NCBI GenBank assembly: GCA_900767885.1
Contig: CAAGAU010000004.1
Span: forward strand, 1-33,804
DNA from: Clostridia bacterium
Lineage (GTDB): Bacteria; Bacillota; Clostridia; Christensenellales; Borkfalkiaceae
Direction: 5' to 3'
Length of the DNA stretch: 33,804 nucleotides
This document shows positions 24,585 to 31,612 of this stretch, in pieces (positions within the stretch are counted from its first letter, which is position 1; each line of letters starts with the position of its first letter). Position numbers and translations under genes: made by a program. The notes beneath the pieces are model-generated. The model was not told the DNA's origin, did no database searches, and was given only the letters and a program-made list of their open reading frames with translations.

Positions 24585-25465
24585 TTATTCTTAACGCGCT
24601 TCCGGGCGCAATAGAGCAGGGACTTATCTGGGGCATTATGGCAATAGGACTTTTCATATCGTATAAAGTGCTGAATTTTGCCGATTTAACCGTGGACGGT
24701 TCGTTTTGTACGGGCGGCGCGGTGTGCGCGTTACTTATGGTAAACGGCGTAAACGTATGGGCAGCGTTACTCGCCGCAATTATCGCGGGCGCGCTTGCGG
24801 GGCTTATCACGGGCGTTTTTAACACGCTTATGGGCATACCCGAAATTTTAGCGGGAATACTTACTCAACTCGTGCTGTGGTCGGTAAACCTTAAAGTCCT
24901 CGGCGGCAGTAATTTAAGTTTAAGCGCGCGTACTTATCCCGTTCTGCTTTCAACTTTGTCGGTGGGCAAGTCGCTTATAATCGCATCGGCGTTTTTAGTC
25001 GTTATAACAGGTATTTTGTATTTGTTTTTCGGTACGGAAACGGGTTCGGCACTCCGCGCAACGGGCGCAAACCCCAAAATGGCAAGGGCGCAGGGTATAA
25101 ACGCCGCGTTTTATAAAGTTCTCGGGTTGGTTATTTCCAACGCGCTCGTCGCGCTTTCGGGTGCGCTCCTCGCGCAGTACCAAGGGTTTGCCGACATAAA
25201 TATGGGTCGCGGAGCGATAGTTACCGGTCTTGCCGCTATAATAGTAGGGCTTGCCCTAGTATCAAAAATATCCGAAAATTTTGCCGTCAGGCTTATAGGC
25301 GTAGTTGCGGGCAGCATGGTATATTTCGTAATTTTTACGGCTATAGTTTGCCTCGGACTGGATACCGACCTGCTCAAAATGTTCTCGGCGTTGGTGGTCG
25401 CGGTGTTCCTCGCGCTGCCGCATTTTAAAAACAAATTAAAGCGTAGGGGCGGTGGAGAAAAATGA
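24581..25465 (+). CDS. ABC transporter permease, TrpY-like
   Basis: 294 residues, about eight to nine membrane segments, of the branched-chain-permease-like (BPD_transp_2) type that accompanies TrpX proteins. Conserved-looking parts are GAIEQGLIWGIMAIGLFISYKV at the start (read with FADLTVDGSF), an Ala/Gly-rich core and GADPKMARAQGIN-like ATGANPKMARAQGIN in the cytoplasmic loop that meets the ATPase. The start overlaps the upstream stop (ATGA) with GAGAGGT in front. It also overlaps the ATPase gene by four bases, so the three genes are translated as a unit. Confidence 0.92.
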   Translation: MIILNALPGAIEQGLIWGIMAIGLFISYKVLNFADLTVDGSFCTGGAVCALLMVNGVNVWAALLAAIIAGALAGLITGVFNTLMGIPEILAGILTQLVLWSVNLKVLGGSNLSLSARTYPVLLSTLSVGKSLIIASAFLVVITGILYLFFGTETGSALRATGANPKMARAQGINAAFYKVLGLVISNALVALSGALLAQYQGFADINMGRGAIVTGLAAIIVGLALVSKISENFAVRLIGVVAGSMVYFVIFTAIVCLGLDTDLLKMFSALVVAVFLALPHFKNKLKRRGGGEK

Positions 25466-26217
25466 TAGAAATTATAAACGTTAAAAAATCGTTCGGCGAC
25501 GGAACGGACAAAAAGACCGTTTTAAACGGCGTAAACTTAAAACTCGAAAAAGGCGATTTCGTTACCGTTATCGGCGGCAACGGCGCGGGTAAATCCACGC
25601 TGTTAAACGCGATAGGCGGCTCGATTTTCGTAGACGAAGGCAAAATAATCATAGGTGGAAAGGATATTACCCGCACGCCCGAGCATAAACGCGCCGCGTT
25701 TTTGGGCAGAGTGTTTCAGGACCCGCTCAACGGTACGGCGGCGGATATGCAGATAATAGAAAATCTCGCGCTTGCCAAAAGGCGGGGAAAACGAAAAACG
25801 CTCAGATGGTGCATAGGTAAAAACGAAACCGATGAATATAAGGCGTTGCTTAAAGAATTCGATCTCGGTTTAGAGGAAAGGCTTACCCAAAAAGTCGGTA
25901 CGTTGTCGGGCGGACAAAGGCAGGCGCTCACGCTTTTAATGGCGTCGCTGTCAAGTCCCGAGTTGTTGCTGCTCGACGAGCATACCGCCGCGCTCGACCC
26001 TAAAACTGCCGAAAAGGTTTTGCGGCTTACGAACGAAATAATCGCGCGCGAAAATCTTACCGCCCTTATGATAACGCATAATATGACCGACGCGTTAAAG
26101 TGCGGTAATCGCCTTATAATGATGGGTTGCGGCAGGGTTGTTTACGACGTGCGCGGCGAAGAAAAACTTAAACTGACCGTAAACGATTTAATTGAAAAAT
26201 TCGGTAATTTTGCTTGA
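25462..26217 (+). CDS. ABC transporter ATP-binding protein, TrpZ-like
   Basis: 251 residues. Walker A GGNGAGKSTLL at about 38-48, Q-loop VFQDPLNGTA, signature LSGGQRQALTL near 147, Walker B LLLLDEHTAALDPKT and the switch His in ITHNMTDAL. It energises uptake through the permease just upstream. It ends the three-gene operon controlled by the Phe/Tyr attenuator. No terminator is visible; the promoter of the next gene overlaps its stop codon. Confidence 0.94.
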   Translation: MIEIINVKKSFGDGTDKKTVLNGVNLKLEKGDFVTVIGGNGAGKSTLLNAIGGSIFVDEGKIIIGGKDITRTPEHKRAAFLGRVFQDPLNGTAADMQIIENLALAKRRGKRKTLRWCIGKNETDEYKALLKEFDLGLEERLTQKVGTLSGGQRQALTLLMASLSSPELLLLDEHTAALDPKTAEKVLRLTNEIIARENLTALMITHNMTDALKCGNRLIMMGCGRVVYDVRGEEKLKLTVNDLIEKFGNFA

Positions 26218-26243
26218 CTTATTCTACGCCGCCGGAATAAAAT
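26214..26243 (+). promoter_or_regulatory. Promoter of the GDSL hydrolase gene
   Basis: TTGACT (26214-26219), an 18-bp spacer and TAAAAT (26238-26243). It overlaps the end of the ATPase gene. Confidence 0.55.
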
Positions 26244-26285
26244 ATATATATGCGTATATATTAAACCGTTACAAGAGGTGAATTT

Positions 26286-26882
26286 ATGAGAATTTTATTT
26301 ATCGGCGACAGCATAACCGATATGGGCAGAAACAGGGAAAACGATTTTACGCCGTACAGTTACGGTTGCGCTTATCCGTTTCTGATTCAGGCAAAGTTGA
26401 GCGAGCAAAGCCCCAAAAAATACGATATTTATAATCGCGGTATAAGCGGTAACAGGATAGTCGATTTGTACGCCCGCATAAAGTGCGATTGTTGGAATAT
26501 AGAACCCGACGTTATCAGCGTGCTTATAGGTATAAACGATATCTGGCACGAGATAAGCAACAAAAACGGCGTGGATATAGTTCGGTTTGAAAAAGTGTAC
26601 CGTATGTTTATAGAGGACACTAAAAAAGTATTGCCCGGCGTTAAGTTTATGCTTTTGCAACCGTTCGTACTGGAAGGCAGCGCGACGAGCGAGCATATGA
26701 GCGAATTCAACAAGGTAAAGAAATACGCCGAAGTCGTTAAAAAACTTGCCGACGAATACGGCGCGAAGTTGGTGCCTTTGCAAGCCGAATTCGATAAAGC
26801 GGCGGCTGAAAACGGTGCGGAGTATTATTTGTACGACGGCGTACATCCGTCGGTTGCGGGTGCTAACCTGATAGCAGGGTAA
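26286..26882 (+). CDS. SGNH/GDSL-type hydrolase, C-terminally clipped by a nonsense codon
   Basis: 198 residues. Block I is FIGDSITDMG with the catalytic Ser, block II has RGISGNR, block III is LIGINDIWHE, and block V is YDGVHPSVAGANLIAG with the Asp and His of the triad. Such esterases deacylate sugars or lipids; no signal peptide is present, so it is cytoplasmic. GAGGTGA precedes the ATG. The frame stops at TAA (26880-26882), but the next codons in the same frame read WLKAFAEI then TGA at 26907-26909. Relatives normally end xEWLKAFxxI, so one base change (GAA to TAA) seems to have removed the last nine residues. The core is complete and the enzyme may still work. Confidence 0.88.
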   Translation: MRILFIGDSITDMGRNRENDFTPYSYGCAYPFLIQAKLSEQSPKKYDIYNRGISGNRIVDLYARIKCDCWNIEPDVISVLIGINDIWHEISNKNGVDIVRFEKVYRMFIEDTKKVLPGVKFMLLQPFVLEGSATSEHMSEFNKVKKYAEVVKKLADEYGAKLVPLQAEFDKAAAENGAEYYLYDGVHPSVAGANLIAG

Positions 26883-26954
26883 TGGCTTAAAGCATTTGCC
26901 GAGATTTGATATTATACTTATTTAATGCGCGATAATACGTTTGCATACTCGAAA

Positions 26955-26985
26955 AACCGGATTCCAATGCGAGTTCGGTTTTTTT
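26955..26985 (+). terminator. Intrinsic terminator after the GDSL gene
   Basis: A 10-bp stem with two wobble pairs (26955-26964 with 26971-26980) and a T-run to 26985. Confidence 0.75.
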
Positions 26986-27040
26986 GTGCATTTTGTCCGT
27001 ACGGTGTTCTTTGATATGCGTATATGCGCAAAATTTTTAT

Positions 27041-27279
27041 AAAAAACGGCGCGTTCGCCTATGGCGAACGCGCCGAACCTGCTTATGCCGTTCAAAAACA
27101 AAATCAACCCGCTTGCAGCAGGTGGGTGCGGCGCATTGCGAATCCGTTTTACCGTCATATAGGTCTGCATAAAACAACGACCACGGTTTTTACGTATCGC
27201 TCCGACAAGACCCGCTCCCTTATTTTGATTTGTGGATACGATAAAGTTTTCAACTCGTACACAGCAGAAAGCGTTTTGC
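27041..27279 (-). ncRNA. Candidate non-coding RNA gene, about 240 nt
   Basis: A complete minus-strand transcription unit with no convincing ORF. The promoter is TTGCCT (27314-27309), 17-bp spacer with extended TGT, TATAAT (27291-27286), giving a start near 27279. It ends in a perfect 12-bp hairpin (27074-27063 with 27059-27048, three-base loop) followed by six T. Inside are further complementary pieces: ACCTGCT with AGCAGGT, GGTCT with AGACC, and CGTATC with GATACG. Frames across it on either strand lack ribosome binding sites and protein-like composition. I could not match it to 6S, tmRNA, SRP or RNase P RNA. The class is unknown. Confidence 0.6.
27048..27074 (-). terminator. Intrinsic terminator of the minus-strand RNA
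   Basis: A perfect 12-bp GC-rich stem with a three-base loop. On the minus strand it is followed by G and six T (27046-27041). On the plus strand there is no T-run, so it acts in one direction. Confidence 0.85.
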
Positions 27280-27285
27280 AGAATA

Positions 27286-27314
27286 ATTATAACAAAAGCA
27301 TAAATTTAAGGCAA
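27286..27314 (-). promoter_or_regulatory. Promoter of the minus-strand RNA
   Basis: TTGCCT (27314-27309), a 17-bp spacer, extended TGT and TATAAT (27291-27286). It lies back to back with the plus-strand promoter at 27343. Confidence 0.7.
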
Positions 27315-27342
27315 TAAAAATTAAGGCGTATAACGCAAACTA

Positions 27343-27371
27343 TTGACAATATTTTTCAATTATAATAAAAT
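27343..27371 (+). promoter_or_regulatory. Promoter of the MBL-comEC unit, predicted leaderless
   Basis: A full TTGACA (27343-27348), a 17-bp spacer and TAAAAT (27366-27371). Seven bases on is 27378, the A of the start codon. No Shine-Dalgarno sequence is present. Confidence 0.75.
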
Positions 27372-27377
27372 ATATTT

Positions 27378-28106
27378 ATGAAGATTTCAATATTCGGCAA
27401 ATACGGCCCTTATCCGCCGCTTAACGGAGCGACGAGTTCTTACGTTTTAAATTCAAAACAAACTACGGTTGCGTTCGAGTTCGGTTCGGGTGCGTTTTCG
27501 CGCGTGAACAATAATTTTCCCGTGGAAAATACAGACGCGCTCATTCTTTCGCATTTTCATTTCGATCATTGCTCGGATTGCGGCGTTTTAGGCTACGCGC
27601 TTTTGCGTTATTACGCGCTCGGCAGGGCGAAAGAGCCGCTTAAAATTTATTGTCCAAAGGATAATTCGCCTTTGAGTCAGGCGATAAAATCTATGAAGGC
27701 TTTTTCCGTAACGGAAGTCGGCGACGGCGACGAAATAACCGTAAAGGACTTAAAATTCAAATTTTACGCGGTAAATCACCCCGTTCCTTGCCTGGGCTTT
27801 CGGGTAACCGACGGCGAAAAAACTTTCGCTTACGGCGGCGACAGCAACGAGTGCGCGGCTTTGGATAAAATAATCGGCGGCGCGGATCTCGCGCTTTTGG
27901 ACGGCGGACTTTTATACCGCGACTGGAACGAGAATAAGCCGCATTTAAGCGTGAAAGGCTGTTCTCAATTAGCCAAAAAACACGGCGTTAAGGCGATTAT
28001 CACACATCTTAATCCTGAATACGGCGAAGGCGAAATTATTGACGAAATCGCAGTCGGCGGCGGAGATTGCGTGGTTGCCGAGGAAAATAAAACTTACACC
28101 GTATGA
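27378..28106 (+). CDS. MBL-fold metal-dependent hydrolase (YhfI-like)
   Basis: 242 residues, a metallo-beta-lactamase fold close in layout to Bacillus YhfI and to RNase Z-type proteins. The metal-binding motif is HFHFDHC at 59-65, with further ligands in VNHPVP, YGGDS and ITHLNPEYG. The opening GKYGPYPPLNGATSSY is typical of the YhfI group. Substrate unknown: phosphodiester cleavage or small-molecule hydrolysis are both possible. Its stop overlaps the comEC start (ATGA), so the two are translated together, although ComEC here lacks the MBL domain that most ComEC proteins carry. Confidence 0.88.
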   Translation: MKISIFGKYGPYPPLNGATSSYVLNSKQTTVAFEFGSGAFSRVNNNFPVENTDALILSHFHFDHCSDCGVLGYALLRYYALGRAKEPLKIYCPKDNSPLSQAIKSMKAFSVTEVGDGDEITVKDLKFKFYAVNHPVPCLGFRVTDGEKTFAYGGDSNECAALDKIIGGADLALLDGGLLYRDWNENKPHLSVKGCSQLAKKHGVKAIITHLNPEYGEGEIIDEIAVGGGDCVVAEENKTYTV

Positions 28107-29605
28107 AAAAGGTTTTTAACCCTCGTCCGATAGTATTCGTTGCGGCGGCGCAGATTGCGGGGATAATTTTCGCCGCCTATTCCGCCGCGCTCGGGGCGTG
28201 GGCGTTTATAGTGCCGCCTTTTATTATAACGGCGCTTTCGCTTTTCGTTTTTATCGTCGTAAAAAAGCATAGAATTCTTACGGGTATTACTTTTGCGCTT
28301 TGTATAATTTTTTCGCTTACGGGCGCATTCGTATTGAAAGCGAAAGTCGATAAAACCGCCGCTCTTTCAAAAAATTTTACTTCGGGCGAATACGTCGTTA
28401 CGGGTATAGTCGAATATTCGAGTTATTCTCGCGGCGCGTATAATTATAGACTTTCAAATTGTAAATTAAACGGCAAGCCGTCGGGTAACGTTTCGGTCTA
28501 CGGCGCGGAAACAGGCGTTTCGGTTTACGACGAGGTGGAGTTTAAATGCGCCGTAAACCGCGCCGAAAAATACGACGGCGCAAGATATTCTTCCGTAGTA
28601 TTATACGGCTCGTCTTTCGTTTGTTATAACGCGACAGATATAAAGATTACGGGATATAAAAATTGTATAGGCTATAAGTTCAAAAAATTTACCGACGAAA
28701 AATTTGCCTCTTTGTCGCGCGAAACCCGCGCCGTTGCAAGCGCGCTCGTCCGCGGCGACACTATGAGTTTGTCGGGCAGAACGGATTTATACCGCGCCGC
28801 GGGTATAGCCCACGTCTTTGCGGTTTCGGGGTTGCACGTCGGTCTTTTGTACGGCGTAATCTCGCTGCTGTTTTCTAAAATACCGCTAAATAGAACGATT
28901 AAAGCGGTATTTATCAGCGTGTTGCTGTTCGGTTACTCGCTCGTTTGCGGTCTTACGGCGTCGTCGCTTCGCGCGGCGGTAACTTGTTCCGTATTCGCGC
29001 TTGCAAAGTCCGTAGGCGAAAAGCGCGACTCTTTAAATTCGCTTGCGGTCGCAAGTCTGGCGGTTTTACTTATCAACCCCGCGGATTTGCTCGGAGTGGG
29101 ATTTATACTTTCTTTTTCAATAAGTCTTTCGCTTATAATTCTCGCGCCTGCGGTGCAAAAGGCTACTAAAATAAAATCCACTAAACTCGGCGGTTCGATA
29201 GGCGTAATCGTCGCCGCCGAGGTCGTTACTATTCCGCTTTGCGTAAAATATTTCGGCAGTTTTCCCTTTGTAACGGCAGTTTGTAATTTCTTTTTGGTAC
29301 CCGTCGTTACGGTCGGTTATTACGCGCTGTTTTTCGGAATTATCCTGTCGCTCGTTTTGCCCTGGAATATTGCGTTTTTTATTGCGGATAATCTGCTCGT
29401 CGGCACGGAGTTTTTCGTTACCCGACTTGCAGCGGTCGGTTTAAGTATTACGGTTTTTCCGCTTTGGCTTTTTCCCGCGTATTATATTGCCGCCGTTACG
29501 TGTTCGGACCTGTTAAACGTAAATAAAAAAGTTAAATTCGTTTCGGCTTTTGCCGTCGTGGCTGTGTTAATCGCGCTTACGTTTATTTCTTATACTAATA
29601 TATAA
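28103..29605 (+). CDS. comEC: ComEC/Rec2 DNA-uptake channel, without C-terminal MBL domain
   Basis: 500 residues. Two membrane segments, an outer OB-like domain (DUF4131) around 85-190, then the Competence domain with ALVRGDTMSLS, HVFAVSGLHVGLLYG and many membrane segments to the end. The family forms the channel that brings single-stranded DNA into the cytoplasm. In Bacillus the protein is about 770 residues with a C-terminal MBL-fold domain; that domain is missing here, with a natural-looking end and no trace downstream. holA follows, as in many Firmicutes. Pilin and ComEA genes are not in the window, so actual competence is unproven. Confidence 0.92.
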   Translation: MKKVFNPRPIVFVAAAQIAGIIFAAYSAALGAWAFIVPPFIITALSLFVFIVVKKHRILTGITFALCIIFSLTGAFVLKAKVDKTAALSKNFTSGEYVVTGIVEYSSYSRGAYNYRLSNCKLNGKPSGNVSVYGAETGVSVYDEVEFKCAVNRAEKYDGARYSSVVLYGSSFVCYNATDIKITGYKNCIGYKFKKFTDEKFASLSRETRAVASALVRGDTMSLSGRTDLYRAAGIAHVFAVSGLHVGLLYGVISLLFSKIPLNRTIKAVFISVLLFGYSLVCGLTASSLRAAVTCSVFALAKSVGEKRDSLNSLAVASLAVLLINPADLLGVGFILSFSISLSLIILAPAVQKATKIKSTKLGGSIGVIVAAEVVTIPLCVKYFGSFPFVTAVCNFFLVPVVTVGYYALFFGIILSLVLPWNIAFFIADNLLVGTEFFVTRLAAVGLSITVFPLWLFPAYYIAAVTCSDLLNVNKKVKFVSAFAVVAVLIALTFISYTNI

Positions 29606-29613
29606 ATAAAAGA

Positions 29614-29642
29614 TTGATTTTTCATAAAAAAAATGTTAAAAT
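29614..29642 (+). promoter_or_regulatory. Promoter of holA, near-leaderless
   Basis: TTGATT (29614-29619), a 17-bp spacer with extended TGT and TAAAAT (29637-29642). The predicted start is 29649, two bases before the ATG at 29651. Confidence 0.65.
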
Positions 29643-29650
29643 AAATGCAA

Positions 29651-30616
29651 ATGAAGTTTAAGGAACTTAAAAAAAGTTTGACGGTTAAAGTCGAACCCAT
29701 ATATCTTGTATGCGGAGAAGACGCGTTTTTCGTCGAGCGGTCGTTCAAACTTATTTGCGACGCCTGCCTTAAAATGCCAGAAATCAACTTTACGCGCTTT
29801 GAAAATACTATCGTAAAGGATAATTATGATAAACTCAATTCCGCGCTGTACAGTTTTCCGTTTATGAGCGAAAAAAGGGTTGTGCTTATAAAGGAGTTTT
29901 ATCCTTCCGCGTCGGAGATCGCCACTTTTAAACCTTACTTCGACAGTCCTTGCGAAAGCACCGTACTCGTTATATGCAACGTTTCCAAAAGCGATCAGTT
30001 AAAAAAGTTAAACAACGTAACTTTCGTCGATTGTTCCAAAGGCGACGAGGCGCTCGTAAACGCCTGGATTAAAAACGAGATTAAAGTTGCGGGGCTTACC
30101 GTAACCGACGGAGCGGTGAGAAGGATTAACGCATACTGCTTGTCCGATATGACGCGTATAAACGGCGAAATCGCCAAACTTATCGCATATAAGGGCGAGG
30201 GGCAGATAGACGAAACCGACGTTGATTCGCTTTGCGTTAAGGAGACCGATTACAGGCTTTACGAGATAGTCGAGTTTATCGCGGCTAAAAATTACGATAA
30301 GGCTTACGCCGCGTTTACCGATATGCTCGACCTTTCGTCGGACGGACAAAAACTTTTCATTTCGCTTTACTACTATTTTCGCAGGCTGTTGTACGTTTCT
30401 GTTTCAAACGCGTCCGAAAGCGAAATTGCCGACGCGCTCAAAGTTAAGGAGTTTGCCGTTACCATGGCAAAAAGACAGGCTCGTGCGTTTTCGGCAAAAA
30501 GGCTCAAGACCGTGGTCGATAAACTTGCCGAACTCGATTCGGCTTTCAAAAGCGGAAAAATAGAACAAAACACCGCCGTATGGAACGGCGTTTACGAGGT
30601 GCTGCTCCGAACCTGA
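29651..30616 (+). CDS. holA: DNA polymerase III delta subunit
   Basis: 321 residues, a little under the usual 330-345. Delta opens the sliding clamp as part of the clamp loader. It begins MKFKELKKSLTVKVEPIYLV and continues CGEDAFFVERSF, the family's degenerate P-loop region; later parts include SEKRVVLIKEFYP and GQKLFISLYYYFRRLL in the collar domain. The ATG at 29651 is preferred to one at 29645: it gives the usual N terminus and lies two bases after the predicted transcription start, whereas the earlier ATG would be upstream of it. No ribosome binding site. Confidence 0.94.
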   Translation: MKFKELKKSLTVKVEPIYLVCGEDAFFVERSFKLICDACLKMPEINFTRFENTIVKDNYDKLNSALYSFPFMSEKRVVLIKEFYPSASEIATFKPYFDSPCESTVLVICNVSKSDQLKKLNNVTFVDCSKGDEALVNAWIKNEIKVAGLTVTDGAVRRINAYCLSDMTRINGEIAKLIAYKGEGQIDETDVDSLCVKETDYRLYEIVEFIAAKNYDKAYAAFTDMLDLSSDGQKLFISLYYYFRRLLYVSVSNASESEIADALKVKEFAVTMAKRQARAFSAKRLKTVVDKLAELDSAFKSGKIEQNTAVWNGVYEVLLRT

Positions 30617-30652
30617 AAAGTTTCGGCGGCATATAATAAGGAGACTGAATAT

Positions 30653-31480
30653 ATGGCTTTTAAAGAAATCATGCTAAGGATTGGCGGAACTTTTGCCGAC
30701 AATCCGCTCGTAACCGTGCTTACGATAGGCACTTTGTTCGTTACTTTTTACTATGCGATAAACGTGTTGCAAAAGAATAACGCAAAGTGGCTTATATTCG
30801 TTTTCGTGGCGTACGTGCTTGCTACGGGCGTTGCGTTTGCGTCGCTTGAAAAAAAATCCGAAACCGAACGACTTTTGTATCTGCTCGTTCCCGGGCTGTT
30901 TATCGTGGCGGAAACTTCGCTTTTCGCAACGGAAGTTAAGCGCGATATCTGGGAAACTTTTACTAAAAAGAACGTGGAAATTCATAGGGTAGACAAGAGC
31001 GGGTCTTCCACGAAGGACGTTGACGTTTGTATCGACGAAATAATCAAGGCCCTTCAGAATATGTCCAAAAACGACGTGGGCGCTATAATGATTCTCGCTA
31101 ACGGAAATCTTCCGCGCGCCATTATCGAAAGCGGCGTTATAGTCGATTCGGATATATCTTCGGCTTTGATAGAAAGTATTTTCTTCCCCAAAACGCCTTT
31201 GCACGACGGCGCAATGATTATTAACGGAACAAAAATTCTCGCGTCGGGTTGTTTTTTACCTCTTTCGCAGGAAACCAACTTGCCGAAAGAACTCGGCACG
31301 CGGCACAGAGCGGGCATAGGAATTACCGAAACGATTAACGTTACCGCACTTATCGTTTCAGAGGAAACGGGCATAATTTCGATAGCGCAGGGCGGAAAAA
31401 TAAAACGTTACGCCGACTCGGAAATGTTAAGACAGACGTTGAAAGAATATTACTGGCAAGAGTTTTTGCCGCACAAATAA
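30653..31480 (+). CDS. cdaA: Diadenylate cyclase CdaA (c-di-AMP synthase)
   Basis: 275 residues, normal for CdaA. Three membrane segments fill the first 100 residues, then the DAC domain with the catalytic DGA (Asp185-Gly186-Ala187 in LHDGAMII) and RHR (217-219 in GTRHRAG). It makes c-di-AMP, which controls potassium and osmolyte transport and the cell wall. AAGGAGA precedes the ATG. In most Firmicutes it is followed by cdaR (YbbR) and glmM. Here neither is present; a 36-residue membrane peptide and an aspartate kinase follow instead. Confidence 0.97.
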   Translation: MAFKEIMLRIGGTFADNPLVTVLTIGTLFVTFYYAINVLQKNNAKWLIFVFVAYVLATGVAFASLEKKSETERLLYLLVPGLFIVAETSLFATEVKRDIWETFTKKNVEIHRVDKSGSSTKDVDVCIDEIIKALQNMSKNDVGAIMILANGNLPRAIIESGVIVDSDISSALIESIFFPKTPLHDGAMIINGTKILASGCFLPLSQETNLPKELGTRHRAGIGITETINVTALIVSEETGIISIAQGGKIKRYADSEMLRQTLKEYYWQEFLPHK

Positions 31481-31501
31481 TAGTGTAAGGAGATTTTAGT
31501 T

Positions 31502-31612
31502 ATGAAAACCGAAAGACAAGAATCGACGGCGGTAAAAGTTTGCAGAAGAATAGTCGGCGCGGTTATCGCGCTTGCACTCGCGATATTCGTGTTCGTGGTG
31601 GTGCGCTTCTGA
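31502..31612 (+). CDS. Small membrane peptide, 36 aa
   Basis: A short frame with a good AAGGAGA before its ATG. It has a charged N-terminal half (MKTERQESTAVKVCRR) and a single membrane helix of about 18 residues ending in FVVVRF. It begins 21 bases after cdaA and its TGA overlaps the probable start of the aspartate kinase gene (CTGA). It could act on CdaA, as CdaR does, or be a remnant of cdaR or a coupling peptide for the next gene; none of these is shown. The strong ribosome binding site makes translation likely. Confidence 0.65.
   Translation: MKTERQESTAVKVCRRIVGAVIALALAIFVFVVVRF

Noticed and set aside
27024..27317. A 97-codon plus-strand ORF and an 82-codon minus-strand ORF in the intergenic region after the GDSL gene
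   Set aside because: No ribosome binding sites, mixed composition, and they cross the promoter and terminator of the minus-strand RNA candidate.
31540..31608. A TTG start for aspartate kinase giving a 23-residue extension
   Set aside because: The extension is the out-of-frame reading of the small membrane peptide gene, rich in Arg and without homology to the kinase.
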